Origin: Nannobrachium achirus
Taxonomy: Eukaryota > Chordata > Actinopteri > Myctophiformes > Myctophidae
Length of the DNA: 64,000 nt
Direction of reading: 5' to 3'
Assembly (NCBI GenBank): GCA_963921795.1
Contig: OY997640.1
Coordinates: 49,324,050-49,388,049 of the forward strand
Position 1 is the stretch's first letter; every line of letters starts with the position of its first letter. The translations under genes were made by a program, and so were the position numbers. Under the pieces are notes generated by a model, which was not told the origin of the DNA, did no database searches, and saw only the letters and a program-made list of their open reading frames with translations. Shown here piece after piece: positions 13,094-25,884 of this stretch.

Positions 13094-13339
13094 CAGTGAT
13101 CCTCAACCTTTGGGCCGGGGGCCCACTGGTGGGCCAAGAGGAAGTGGGCCCCCAACTAATTGGCAAAACACAAAGATTTTAATGATAATATAACATGAAT
13201 GTTACAAAATTAAGGCCATTAAGTTTAAGTCTTTACAGCTATGAAAAATGAGTTTTCATTGTGATTGTGACCGATCAATTGATCCAAGCCAGAACACGTA
13301 CTGTACACATGCACACAGTGCGGTGGTTGAGAACCACTG
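13094..13339. mobile_element. hAT MITE with perfect target duplication
   Basis: CAGTGATCCTCAACCTTT at the left, GGTTGAGAACCACTG at the right, flanked by CTCTACTG at 13086-13093 and 13340-13347. 246 bp, GGGCCC-rich margins, non-coding. Confidence 0.92.
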
Positions 13340-13477
13340 CTCTACTGCATCTCTCTCCACTGTCACACAAACACAGGACACTCACAACACTTCATCAGAA
13401 CTCTTATGCACGCTGCGCACGCACTCAGGTGCATGTGGCACACACACGCACATAGGTGCACGTATGTTGTGCACGCA

Positions 13478-13590
<113 letters not shown>

Positions 13591-13836
13591 CCAGATGGTA
13601 ACAAATGGTTATATTCAGATTATAACCTCTGCAAAAAAAAGAAAAAAAAGAAAAAGCAGTATCATTGTACAGTAAAAGCCTAGTGACTCCAGAGTGTTTT
13701 AATGTGAAATTAGCCCATCTCAGCAATTCAGTGAATACGTCTATACAGGGCGCAATTAAAAGAAGGATAAAATGTGGTGACTTTTTAAAACAGCCAGCTA
13801 AAGTGGGGAAAGATATGAGAGCTAAACACTGCTCCC

Positions 13837-14100
<264 letters not shown>

Positions 14101-16370
14101 TCACGCAGGGTTTACCTAAGGACTACATGTGCCTATAATGATTAAAGCCTAGCCAACAAGATGCATAGAGGACAGCCTACATTGTAACGTACAGTAGTTG
14201 TTGCCAAGTTTGCCCCATCGCAGCTTTTTAATGGATCCACAAAGAGCTCCCCTCCCTCTCCTTTGGTGTCTGGGGAACAAAGATGAATAGCTCTTTTATT
14301 GGCCTCCTGGTAACACCTCTGTGCTCAGGGTGTTTTTTCCCTCCTTTCCCATAGCTGCCCCCACATCCCTTTTGATTAATTAATATCACGTTGAATAGGG
14401 CCAGTCTCACATCTTGCCGATTGTTCCCGTTTTAATCAAACTTGATTACAAAAGGCCTGTTCTGAAAAGAGGTGGAACCACACTAGCACCGGCTGATTAT
14501 GGATGCGTGCATGCGTGTGTTACCAAGCGTGTGCACATACGTACGTGCATTTACAGTATGCATGTATGTATGACTGTGTATGCGAGTGTGTTCGAGCACT
14601 GCTTTTGTTGCACAGAATAACTTACTTGTTCCGGCTCGCAGCGCAACTTTCATATCTTCACATGCAGAAGACAAAACACGTTTGCGTGGCACTTCCAGGG
14701 CTACGCATCCAGTCACACTTTCAGTAATAAGATGCAAATTAATCCACAGAATAATGAGTGCTCCTCGTTTGAAAGCAACACGTGCCTCCATTAGAATAAC
14801 TGTGTAACTGTGCAAATTTAATGCAAACCGCAGTGGAGGGAAAAGAACAAGGGGGAGGGGGGCATTTGGAGCTTCTTTCTTTCTTTCTTTCTTCTTGTTC
14901 TTTCTGACAGTGAGTGACAAAACGTTTGGATTCCAGGTCAAACGCGGACGAGGGCTTGGCGCGGGCCCGTCGACAGTGTAGCCAGGCGGAAAATTGGAAA
15001 ATTTAAGCTACAGTGAGTCATTAGCTAAATCAAATATGAAACAAAAAGCTCCATCTTTCCCCGGGGAACACTTTTCCTAGTGGGTCTAATCTCCCATTCT
15101 AAAGGAGAAATGATTTCACTCCGGTAGACTCTTGAAAATATGCTGGCGCTTATCGCGGGGTGCATGCTAGCACAGATAAAACTGACCATCTTCAGCAAAT
15201 TCGCTTGTGCACTTTAGCGTAAAGAAGTTTCCCTCCGCTTTCTTTTGTTAATCAGCACAGGCTCCCTCAACTAGTTTCCCACCAACTTATTCCTCATAGC
15301 CTCCTTCCCATTTCACTCTCTTAACCTCCACCCCCCACCCCTCGGTCTCCGTCTTTCCATTCTCCTACTTTATTCTTCTTCTCCAAACTCTGCGTAACTA
15401 ATTGGATCTGGCGTGGACTGTAATGACTTTGCATTCGGTGGGGTGCCATGGGGAAAAAATCACTCTTCATTTCCTCTGGCATCACTCAGAGTGACCACAT
15501 GCTGAACCCCGATGACATCTGCCTCTGCTGTCCCAGGAACTGCTGATCACAGATTCTAAGCGAGCCATTTGGACAAGTTGCCCCAGGAGGGGACATCAGC
15601 ACAATAGATGCATGCATGCACATATAGTACTTGCACAGTATGCATGTGCATGACAGAGAGAGAGAGAGAGAAAGAGATAAACAGAGACCGAAGGAGACAC
15701 AGAGACAGAGGGAGGTAGAGAGAAAGAAAGAGAGAAAGGGAATTGAATACTGTGAGAATAATACAGTGTAATAACAGGGCTGTCTCCTATTCCTATGGAT
15801 GGATGGACAGACAAATAGACAGACTTTATAGATGTTTCAATGTACAGTCTCACTGTGTATCTGCAGTTGTATGTTTGATTATCTGCACCTGTGTTTTGTA
15901 TGCAGGCATACAGGTTCTCCTCTGTGTAGTTGTCTGTGTTTATGTGTAAAACATTCATAGTTGCTACTTCCTCTATTCATTCACCTTTGTGGTGTTTGTG
16001 GGACGCATGGTGTGACATAATGAGAGGAACACACTAATTAGACATGTCTATGCCATCAGCCAAATAGACTGACTACACAGCCGCAAGCCTGATGCATAGG
16101 CAGGTAATTCAATCCAACACACACAAATACAATAAGGAAACCTGGGCATCAGCGGGGAAGACTCGGGGTTACTGTGGAAGGATCAGGACCTTGAGGCACA
16201 AAGCATCTCAGGGATTGAAAGTAGCAATTGGTAAAATGTTGAGAGAAGACATGAGCAAAGTGGGGGGATTACTCATAATTTAACAAATTGGTGTTTGTTA
16301 AACCTTTCCTCCTCATAGTCAACAAAATGCCTAAAACATTCAAATCACAGTTGTATGTATGCCTAGTCCA
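14101..16370. other. intron stretch without recognised features
   Basis: Holds a short TTTC run (14876-14893), a GA-rich patch (15653-15738) and otherwise single-copy-looking sequence. No exon with acceptable splice sites and INPP4 similarity was found. Confidence 0.45.
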
Positions 16371-16499
16371 TGCCTTGGTCAGACCACAGCAACCTGCTAG
16401 GTCTCGCTGCAAGGCGCCAGTGAAAAAGTTGAACTCTTTCACACTGCTTTGCTGATGGCTTGGCCTCCTACCACAGGGAGGTTACACCACACCAAAGAC

Positions 16500-16672
16500 A
16501 GACATCCAAAGTCTCCCGGAACTTGCAGGAGTATCGTGGATATCAGTGTCTCCTCCGGCCACCCGCAAGTGGCACTAAAACTCTCGGAAATCCCGACCGC
16601 TCACGCAAATGCCGGCCATATCCAGGAGAATCGCAGGGATCCGGTCCCGCAATGTCGTTGATCTGTCATTCG
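16500..16672. repeat. repeat with 'cccgcaagtggcac' core, copy 1
   Basis: Matches 30640-30805 in reverse orientation (GACCGGATCCC, GCATTTGCG.GAGCGGTCGG, TGCCACT.GCGGGTG). A CpG-rich dispersed element; termini not resolved. Confidence 0.7.
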
Positions 16673-16969
16673 CTTTGGGAGATGTGGACGTTTAAAAATG
16701 AACAACCACTGGTCTCAGATGCAGAGACCATGGTCTCTCCAGCGCAAAGGATAATCAGATGATAACAGTAAACAGAAGGGTTTGTTGTAATGACTTAATA
16801 TGAATAAAATAACTGTACTTTACAACTGTCGGTTCTTTTTCGCTCCATGTTGGTGGACAACTGGACATATAGTAGGCTGTTGTGTTGAGCTTGAGTGCAA
16901 AGTCAAGTGAGAGTGAGAGAACATTCTCCCAAATAGGTACAGTAAGACATCATATTAAGCCCACTCTAA

Positions 16970-17300
16970 CCTAACGCGGACCAGTTTGTGTAGGCAGATG
17001 GGCGGGCGCGGCGAATCTCCACGCGAGTCTCTGGCCAATAGCATGTGTTCTCCTCCCCCCTCCCCCCTCTGCTCCTCTGCTCAGCGCAGAGAACGCTGCT
17101 GCGTCATGACGTCAACACAATCGGTGCGACGCTCTCTGCACTCTGATTGGTTAGGGAAATTCTACACTTCCTCCAACAGTGATCATAACGCGATCGCCCA
17201 GGCTTCTTTTTCTTCCTATCGCCAAAAGAAGCCTGGGTTTCCGAGGCTATATTAAGCCTGAAACGGTTCTGCCGCTGTGCAGAACCACTTTTAACCGTTT
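16970..17300. other. GC-rich block with CRE, CCAAT box and two hairpins
   Basis: Contains CATGACGTCA (about 17105), ATTGGTTAG (17146), hairpin CCAGGCTTCTTTT...AAAAGAAGCCTGG (17198-17236) and hairpin GGTTCTGC...GCAGAACC (17264-17285) after a TATATTAAG. Looks promoter-like or like a folded small-RNA retrocopy, but no gene follows that I recognise. Confidence 0.35.
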
Positions 17301-17369
17301 TCAACTAAAAAAAATTATAATTTACCGTTCGTACACATAGGCCCACCTGGACCTCCCAGAAATGAAAAT

Positions 17370-17490
17370 CTCACAACGTGTCAATGTAGATCGGCCAGTT
17401 AAACTATTTTAAAAAAGTTTTTCAAAACAGTAAAAAAGGCAAAGAAGTTTAGGGATAAGGGGTAAGGCATGGACACAAACAGGGCCCAGC
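17370..17490. mobile_element. half copy of the 44753-44943 MITE
   Basis: Shares AAAAGGCAAAGAAGTTTAGG, GATAAGGGGTAAGGCATGGA and the palindrome arm TCAATGTAGATCGGC. The other half is absent. Confidence 0.65.
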
Positions 17491-18310
17491 ATCTGGGTTA
17501 CATCACTGTAGATATTCCTAACCAGGCTGGGCAATAAAACCAGAAAACCTTCGATCGCAAGCCACATTCTCTGACCTCAAAGCTGCTGCCACATAAAGTG
17601 ACGGTGAAACAATAAATTAAATATATTATTTTAATAAATACTGGACAGACTTTAGGCTGATCTAGGTCATTACCTCAAAATGTTTTAGGGGTTCCTGTAA
17701 AATGTATTACCATCATAAAATATGCTCTGGCCATACCGCCATCTGTAGTGACAAAGTCCAACCGTATCTCTTTATCTCAACGGAGACATTTGGGCGATAT
17801 GAGCACAGTATTCAACTGACTTTTGTGCTAAACCAAGAGCTTTTTTGTGTGCAACATCTGGGGAAATGTCACCCACTTTGTGAGATAGCACAAAGAGAAA
17901 GAGAGGGTAAAAAAAAAAGAAAGAAAGGAGGGAGAGCTGAATGAAATACCAAACTCAACATAATCCTTCTTCTTCCTGACATGCTGCCTGTTGCCTCCAG
18001 TCAAATAGAGCTGTCAGCTGCAGTAGCAGCAGTCATGTTATAGCTCCAGATTGAGTTTAACCCAACTCAGCTGTAAGTAACTGCTCAGGGCCTCCGGAAA
18101 AAATAAAGATCCATATGCCGGGACCAAATTTGTCTGTCACTTTAATTCCCTTGTCAATAGCGGCACAAACCCAATTCCACGTCAACAGAAACCCTACAGT
18201 GTCAGTATATAATAAACTGCCTGTCTGTGTATAAATATGGCCTCTTCCCGCGGTTTGAAAGTAGTGTTTTGTGTGAGTTTTTTTTTGTGTCTGTGTGCCT
18301 GTGTGTATAC

Positions 18311-18419
18311 CTTTTCTTCTCTGCTCCATATCTGCTCAGTAGTCGCTGTAGGCCACCACACTTGAAGCCCTGGAAGTGTGCGGCAGGTGCACCGACTGTG
18401 ATGATGTCATAAAAGGCAT
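18311..18419 (-). CDS. inpp4b: inpp4b internal exon (fourth)
   Basis: A 109-nt exon with 35 whole codons, [20 protein letters not shown] through [15 protein letters not shown]. The acceptor TCTCCACAG is in phase 1 and completes GAT (Asp) with the G ending the exon at 28234. The donor AAAAG|GTATAC is in phase 2. The core YDI(I/V)T(V/I)GAPAAHxQGFKxGGL is strongly conserved in both INPP4 paralogues. The intron that follows is CA-rich on the minus strand. The next family segment (INPP4A CQSIIYIPQD...) was looked for in 1-18310 and not seen, so that intron probably runs past the window edge. Confidence 0.92.
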
Positions 18420-18527
18420 CTGTGGAGATGAGAGAGAGAACAACTTGTTGGTAAAATCCTCTGAGAGTGTACACATCTTTTCTAGTTTGGTTACATTTGT
18501 ACACTGTGGGGGTTACAAATGGATACA

Positions 18528-19135
18528 TTAACTCATTCTGGGCGATGCCCGTAGAAACCGTAGATTTCCAGCTGTACCGCGGTGCCATGCCCGTCGAACC
18601 CGGAAGTTTAATTAGCTTTAATCATTATGAAAGGATTAAAATTATTATTGCAGATTTTCGCTGATTCTGGCTCTTTAGGCCCGCCCCCCTAACTGTATCC
18701 GGTCATTTCCGGTCTGGACCGGATCTAGCTTTCCGTATCCGGGCTGAGCCTGGGCCATAGTCCCGCCTCCGTTGGTTTACAGTGTAACAAAAGAGAAAGC
18801 TACTCGGCGATGGAACACTCGTTTTTCAATCGGATTTTTGCGTTTGGAAACTTTGATCCAGTCTCTACACGCCTGGATTATGAATGATCCCCGCACATAT
18901 CGTGCGTTTTGTGCGCGAACGTGTCCACTTGTTACCATAGCGCACAGTAGGCTTTTTTCAATGTTTTTTCATGTAAACACTGGCGGATAAGCAGGGACAC
19001 AGCGTGGCAACGGATATGTCTATTTCAATGGGGGTTTTTTTTTTCGAAAGCTTGTCACCGAGTCTACAGTCTACTAGATGAGTCGCGCACAGATTGTGCA
19101 CGATGCGTGCGCGTGCCCACGTTAAAAGGTAAGGA
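18528..19135. mobile_element. probable TTAA-target element, one end resolved
   Basis: Begins TTAACTCATTCTGGGCGATG, the end type of the elements at 23507 and 39505, and near 19120 carries CCCACGTTAAAAGGTAAG shared with the element in the ctdp1 copy. The far terminus is not found, so the right limit is approximate. Confidence 0.45.
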
Positions 19136-19275
19136 CAATTTGGCAGCTGCTTACTAGAGCTATGTTTAAAATGGCAGCAAAATTGTTAAAGGGAAACTTC
19201 CCAGATTTTCAACCTTAAATCGTATTGTTCTGATTCTGAGGAGATCGATAATATAAAGCGGCCGTTGCTTTAGTG

Positions 19276-19611
19276 CAGTGGTTCTCAAACCCCCAAATTG
19301 ATTTGGCCGTGGACCCCCATCTGAAAAAGCTTTGTGCCAGGGACCATCAGAAGAGAAGCTTTGTGTAAACAAGGATTTATAGGATAAAAAAAAGAGCAAA
19401 ATCTTTCCAGATTTATCAAAAATGTTCAGAAATATCAGATGTACAAGCTTGCAGCGTGGCACCAAGTGACACGCTGTACAGCCAACGTGCAAAATATGGA
19501 TAAAGGGGTTCAAATGATTCTGATGATTATGCTGTATCAACAAATTTTGCTAGGGACGCCCTGGAAGGGTCATAAAAGACATCTGTGGAGATGAGACTTT
19601 GAGAAACACTG
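19276..19611. mobile_element. hAT MITE with palindrome remnant
   Basis: CAGTGGTTCTCAAACC at the left and TTTGAGAAACACTG at the right; flanks CTTTAGTG and GCTTAGTG agree at six of eight positions. Degenerate palindrome at 19435-19500 (loop GCGTGGCACCAAGTGACACGC). Confidence 0.8.
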
Positions 19612-19619
19612 GCTTAGTG

Positions 19620-19800
19620 CATTGGTTCTCAAAGTGGGGTCCAGGGGGTCCCAATCTAAATGATTGATATTTGGGAACCAAATAGACCCTTATGGGTCCA
19701 TACCTCTTAAGAGTGTACAAATGGAACCAAATGGACCATTTTGGTTCCATTTGTGCACTCTCAGAGTTATGGGGGTCCGTGGTCAAATACATGTTTGTGT
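19620..19800. mobile_element. second, incomplete hAT element in tandem
   Basis: Starts CATTGGTTCTCAAAGTGGGG eight bases after the previous element. Contains the inverted pair TGTACAAATGGAACC / GGTTCCATTTGTGCA. No right terminus recognised. Confidence 0.55.
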
Positions 19801-20335
19801 ATAGAGAGTCTGTCTGGTAATCACAAGGTCAATGGTTTGCCTCCAAACCCTGGTCTATATGGTGTTCGACCACGCAGAACTTCCAACACACAGAACAGTC
19901 TGTACCTGGATGCATGGGTACAAGTAAAATATTTGCACTTATTTTGAAATCTTTGTTCAGTAAATTGATACATTTGTTGCACAGTAGTGTGCTATCACGA
20001 TCTACGGTAATTTGAATATGAGTATCAGTACGCAGTTGAATCAGTATTCATGAATGTAATAAATGTCATGGAGCTGTTTTAAAGCTATATGGGAATATTT
20101 GATTAGGGGCACTAGCGAGCAGAGGACATGATGCTGGGCAGCTGGACAAGATGCAGCCAGAGGTAGGTAGGTATCAAAAACACCGAGTACATGCGCCAGC
20201 CATACCAGGATACTTAAAAGTGGTGCAGAACCATGCATATTCTATTGCATCTACTTTTAGAACCAAACCCCCCCAAACCCCCCGCCTTCCTGCCTGATTT
20301 ATATTGCAGCCTTGTATATTGCTCCATTACCAAGG

Positions 20336-20336
<1 letters not shown>

Positions 20337-20372
<36 letters not shown>
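20337..20372. repeat. (CT)n microsatellite
   Basis: About 16 CT units followed by a C-rich run. Confidence 0.95.
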
Positions 20373-20373
<1 letters not shown>

Positions 20374-20715
20374 CCCCACCTCCCCCCCTCTCCCTCTCCG
20401 AGCAGCTGCCTTCTGGTCTTAATGTAGCGCTGCTCCCATGTTGAAGAGGAAGGACGGGCCAATGTCACAGCGGCTTCATTCCAATTTGCACACCGCCATC
20501 GAAAGTAAATAAACACTTCACAGACGGCTGGCAAGCACAGAGGTGCTCATAACAGGTCTTGTTTTGAATGAGCAATGGATGGAGCTGACACTAATGTGAG
20601 AGGAAGACAAACTCAGAGGAGGCAAGCCGATGGCACGGGACGGGAAGGGGGAACAGAGGAGCGGAGGAGTTGGAGGGGGAAGAGGGAGGGACTTTGTGTT
20701 TGTATGTGTCTCTCT

Positions 20716-20718
<3 letters not shown>

Positions 20719-20795
<77 letters not shown>
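20719..20795. repeat. (TG)n microsatellite
   Basis: About 37 TG units. Confidence 0.97.
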
Positions 20796-20797
<2 letters not shown>

Positions 20798-21045
20798 TTT
20801 GCCATGGCATGAGCTTTAGCGGCAGGTCAGCTAATGACCACCCGAGGGGTGGCGGTGGTGGTATGCCACCACGCCACAGGAAGAGCTGTTTGAAGGGTCG
20901 TTGAAAAAAACAACAACACAGGAATTAATAGCACAAGACAGACCTAAGTGATACCGCGGGGAGACGGACAAGTTAACGATGTGGACTAACAACACCACCT
21001 TGCCCCCCTATAGTGACAGGGGTTGGTTATGTGTTCTTATTTATT

Positions 21046-21048
<3 letters not shown>

Positions 21049-21124
<76 letters not shown>

Positions 21125-21133
21125 GTGTGTGTA
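21049..21133. repeat. (GT)n microsatellite
   Basis: About 41 GT units with one CG interruption; a shorter GT-rich patch follows at 21249-21290. Confidence 0.97.
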
Positions 21134-22714
21134 TAAAGAGTACACAAAGTCTCCATTTGTAACTCTGAGAGTGTACACACAGTGTTCTATACGTGCACAC
21201 TCTGACTTAACACAAGAATTCACTGTGAATGAGTTATAATGCGAGTAAGCGTGTGTGTGTGCATGTGTGTGTGTGCGTGCGTGTGTGTGGGAGCTTTACA
21301 GCTGTCCACCACATCCTGTGTTAATTATCCCTGTGCCCAGCCATGCAGCCCCATGCATGCTCTCGCCACACGCTTTTAGGCCCCTGGAGTTCTCCAACTT
21401 CCAAGTCAACCCTTAATTGGTTTCACCCCTCCCCCGCAGAAGCAGCAGCGGCAGAAGAAGCGGCAACACTGAAATACAATGACAACATCTCAGGACATCA
21501 ATCACAAGGGCCAATTTGTGGCCCGATTTGCTTGGTCTCCACCATGCCTGGTCCTTCCCCCCCCCTCACCCGTCTCTATAAATCGAACAGAGAACGGGGC
21601 AGCCGGGGTAGTGAGAGGGCCGTTTGTCCCAGAGAGGAGAAATTGATTGTGGCGGTGAAGATAAGTCGGTATAATTCATACTTAACCCATCGTGCAGCCC
21701 TGTTAAACACTGACAAAATATCCTTTTTACATGGCCCAAATGAGTGCTGAACAATATGTTCTTAGGGCCTGCTTTGCCAAGCCAAGCTTTTTAGAGCTCG
21801 AAAATGTTCAGCTGCTGTCACTGGGGAGACTGAGAGTGGCCATTTCCAGACAAATTTACATTTTGTCCAGCCTGTTTTATCTCCTCGCTGGATGATCAAT
21901 ACACAAAAATGCTAATGAAAACAGTCATGATTGAGGTCTTTCAAGTAGAAACAAGTACAGACACACAGACAATGACTAATAATAAAAGTAAATGACAGGG
22001 GAATATTCACAGAGTATATTCACATTGACTCGATAAAGAAACAAGAATTGACACAGTCAATATATAAGCTGGTGAAATGGTGGGTTAAAAAGGCCGGGAC
22101 TTGGAACAGTCTATGTACAATGAGTGAGGGCCGAACAAAGCAATAATAAGAAATATAAGACAGGTAATGTTGAGTAGTGTAAGGTAGGCTACATTCCTTG
22201 ATCTGTCCTTCTGCAAATGGGGGAGCCGAAGGGCCCTTTTACTATTTATATATGAGGGTATTGAGAGCTTGAGTTTGAGAGCTAGTGGGGCACCAAATGA
22301 ATTTGGGGGCCCTCAAAACGTTAAATATAAATATATACAGTATAAATCTTGTTTATATTTTTAAGGAGACTAAGGTAACTTTAAAGCTAAAAGACATTAA
22401 AGCTCTTTTCAGATAATCAGAGCCCATTGTTGCAGCAACAGGCCAACTTCTTTCAGGTGGTAATTAGCTGCATGTCTGTGGCAGAAATGTCATCTAGGAT
22501 GGTTGCTTCATGTTAAATAACACACTTCAGCTCAAGTTTCATACACTATTAAACCTATGAATTGAATCAGTGTTATTACTTATAGTGTTTTAAAAAACGT
22601 AATTATAATAAGAATAAGAATAACTTTTAAGTGCATGTTTTGCAGTGGTTTTCAAAGACAAAGTTTGTCTCACAGGACAGTCAGTGGGTTAAGGCTATAC
22701 ATATCCATTCGAAG

Positions 22715-23271
22715 TTAAAGGGATATTCCACTTTCACTTTCAGGTACTGCAGTGGTAACAGTGGAAGGGCTTCTCTTCCCATACACACCCATTGTAACTT
22801 CAAACTCCATTTTAACCATGATAGATTCATTAAAAACACACATTATTTTTTCTGGTGACTCATTTTACCTTCCTAATACGTGAGCAGGCCGTGTTTTTTC
22901 AATAACCTTTTTCATTTATTTGTAATAATTATTTGGGAAAATGGAAAAAATGAAATACAAACAAATAATTATTAAAAATAAATGAAAAAAGTTATTGAAA
23001 AAACCCGGCCTGCTCACATATTAGGAGGGTAGTATGAGTCACCAGAAAAAATTATGGGTGTTTTTAATGAATCCATCATGGTTAAAATGAAGTTTGAAGT
23101 TACAATGGGTGTGTGTGGGGAGAGGCCCTGGGCCTGGAGGGCCTGGTAACATTTACATAAAATATCTAAATATTCAATCAAGCTAATTAAAAACTGTTCA
23201 GGGTGTTCATAAAAGCCTGATTAGATGATAAGATTACCAAAAGTTTTTTTGAAAGTGAAATACCCCTTTAA
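22715..23271. mobile_element. TTAA-bounded foldback MITE
   Basis: TTAA at 22715-22718 and 23268-23271; ends AGGGATATTCCACTTTC and GAAAGTGAAATACCCCT are inverted. Inside, a second inverted repeat with arms of about 165 bp (22772-22935 and 22945-23125) shares ATTGTAACTTCAAAC, GATTCATTAAAAACAC and TGAGCAGGCC. Non-coding. Confidence 0.85.
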
Positions 23272-23506
23272 ACACATACATTACATGACTATGTTAAGGG
23301 CCTTTTTACTGTTTATTTATATTCGACGATAACTCATGGAGCCCCCTGGGTGTTTCTGTTTGAGAGATTGAGAGGCCCCAAATGGATATATTTGGGCCCC
23401 TCAAAATGTTAAATATAGATAAACAGTATACAAACTATGCGTGCCATCTTTAAGAAGCCCCAGTAAACCCTGTGAAAGTATTTCAAGTTAAACATCACAT
23501 GTCATG

Positions 23507-23951
23507 TTAACTCACTTACTGCCAATTAAAAATGCCCTCGAGTGGCATTAGTGCCAGCCCTCTCCATAGACTTCCATGTAATTTGTAGTGCACAGATCAT
23601 GCACACCCATGCACAGATCATGCACCATGTTTGTGCAGGCTGTTCACAGCTTTCAAACAAAAAAAAAAGATTGGAATTCCGTTCAGGCATTCTTGAGATA
23701 ATAGCCATTATGTTTTCCTAAAATGTAAACAAAGATGGCTGCCATGTTTGATAGATGGGGTTGCTATGGGGGTTAAACATGCAATTTCGCGATTTCTATC
23801 ATGCCTACTACATTTTTTGGGGTCCAAAAAATTTTTTTGAAAAAAATTTTTTTTGGGTTTTTTTCTAAGTAAAAGTCGCCCAAAGTCGCTTGGCAGGGAA
23901 GCCCATAGTGAGAAAGTTGCTCTAAAAGTCGCCTGGCACTGTATGAGTTAA
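23507..23951. mobile_element. piggyBac-like MITE in TTAA with paralogous empty site
   Basis: TTAACTCACTTACTGCCA at the left and TGGCACTGTATGAGTTAA at the right are terminal inverted repeats including the TTAA target. The flank CATG-TTAA-GGCCC matches the uninterrupted ATG-TTAA-GGGCC in the sister repeat at 23293. Non-coding, 437 bp between targets. Confidence 0.85.
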
Positions 23952-24636
23952 GGCCCTTTTTACCCTTATATTTTATATACTCATCCCGGGCCCCACTTCA
24001 AACTGTCTGGGGCCCCCAAAATGAAATGGATTTGATACACATATATTATATGTATGTATAAATATGGGGGCCCTCAAAACTTTTTAAAATATAAATATAT
24101 ACACACACTTTAGAAATAATGTATCCATTCCCTGCATCGATCCTTCTTAAAGTTAAAGTAATGTACGTGGCATCACAGAACAGACACAAAAGAACTGCTT
24201 GGGTAATCAGGACCATTGTTCTCTGGTCACACCTTTGAGAGCCACGCTCTTTTCAGATTCTAATGAGCTAATGTTAACCCTCACCCTCACTTCAACTGTT
24301 CTCTGTCTCACAGTTGAGAGCTCAACTGGGGCCCCCTGATGGCCATGTTGGTTAAAAAATAAAATAATAATAATAATCTCATGAGGCCCCCAGGCTGTTT
24401 TGCAGATATAAATTATAATATTATAAAACATACATAAACCACTTTAGCCCTATTTTATACCTTGGCCGCATTGGACATTTACTTGACATTTACTTGTAAC
24501 GTAGTACATCTACAGTGCAGTATTGATAGTTTTACTTAAGTATAAAATGTGAGTACTTTTTCCACCACTGGTTAATAGGCCTTGCTCTTTTCTTCTGTTT
24601 TATTTATCATACAAGGCTAGCCAGCTGCCTATTTGC

Positions 24637-24835
24637 TAATGTTTACTTTTCTAGCAGTTCTTTCCCCCATAGTCTGGAAGAGCTCCTGGGGTAAACTGTT
24701 AATGTTTACTTTTCTAGCCGTTCTTTCCCCCATAGTCTGGAGGAGTGCTCCCTGTCCTGCCATTGGCCATAATGCAGTTCTTTCCCCCATTGTCTGGAGG
24801 GGCGCTTCTGGGGTAAACTGCCCTGCAATTGGCCC
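24637..24835. repeat. three tandem copies of a 57-63 bp unit
   Basis: GTTCTTTCCCCCATAGTCTGG recurs at about 24656, 24720 and 24776, with AATGTTTACTTTTCTAGC and CTGGGGTAAACTG shared between pairs. Reading frames through it repeat VLSPIVW and are a by-product. Confidence 0.8.
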
Positions 24836-25597
24836 TTATATTATCCAATCCTGACACTAGCTTGGTTACCATGTGACATGGACAGCCTATCAACAATTGG
24901 TAGCCAAGAGGTAGCTCATCTAAATGACCGAAACATAGAGCTGGTTTCCACCAGCTAAAAAAGTGCAACCTATTGAACTGAATGAAACTTATGTGTTAAA
25001 GTAGTCTAGAAATGACCTTCGTTCACCAGAAGAACAGCAGGGGGGCAATGCGGGGCATATTTGATTGGCCACTGTCATGTTCCTCATTGACACATTGACA
25101 TTTTACTTATTTTAGTGTTGTTTGGCATTTTTCTAACCTCTACAGTAGATTCCCCCTCACCCCTTGTTGTTGTATATCGCCACCTTCTTAAAATAATGGC
25201 CTAACCCATTTTCGTTTTTCAGAAAACTGAAAAAAACTGAATATATATTTCTTAATTATTTCACATAAAAACATTATGACAAATTATGATTGACATGCAA
25301 ATAAAGCTGTCAAGTCACACTCTTGAGATACATAGACCATTATACTAAAAGGGGCCTGGAACAGCGTGATTCTTTTCAATTAGGATTTAGAATATTTTCC
25401 CAGAGGTGGCCAGTGTCATGAAGAGCTGATTTAGGCAAAAATATAATCTTCCTAAAAAAAATTACATATGCCATTCTTTTAGAAGGTGACGATATGTTTA
25501 CAGATGATGATGATTAATGCTGCTTCAATGTCCAGGAACCAGAACAAAATGTGCACAATGTCACAATAAAGCAACCTTGAATGTATGCATATGTACA

Positions 25598-25601
<4 letters not shown>

Positions 25602-25689
<88 letters not shown>

Positions 25690-25695
25690 GTGTGG
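25602..25695. repeat. (TG)n microsatellite
   Basis: About 46 TG units. Confidence 0.97.
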
Positions 25696-25884
25696 AGAAT
25701 CTGCCATAAATATGCATACACATGAACTTGAGATTGATATTACATACTGTATGTATACTATGTCTCCGTTGTGACCGTGGATATGCTCTAAAAGGGTGAA
25801 CAACATGTTTTCTTTTCGGCTATCGTCTTTAATGGGGGAAGTTGAAAGAGAAAAGAGTTACTGTTCGGCGGCCTTTGCAGTCGA

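Larger units (their letters stand above)
22213..24430. repeat. array of diverged copies interrupted by other elements
   Basis: Motifs GGCCCTTTTTAC, GGGGCCC/GGGCCCC, CCCTCAAAA and TTAAATATA(A/G)ATA recur in order near 22225-22345, 23297-23425, 23952-24105 and in part 24325-24420. The first two copies are separated by the foldback element at 22715, the second and third by the MITE at 23507. Confidence 0.65.
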
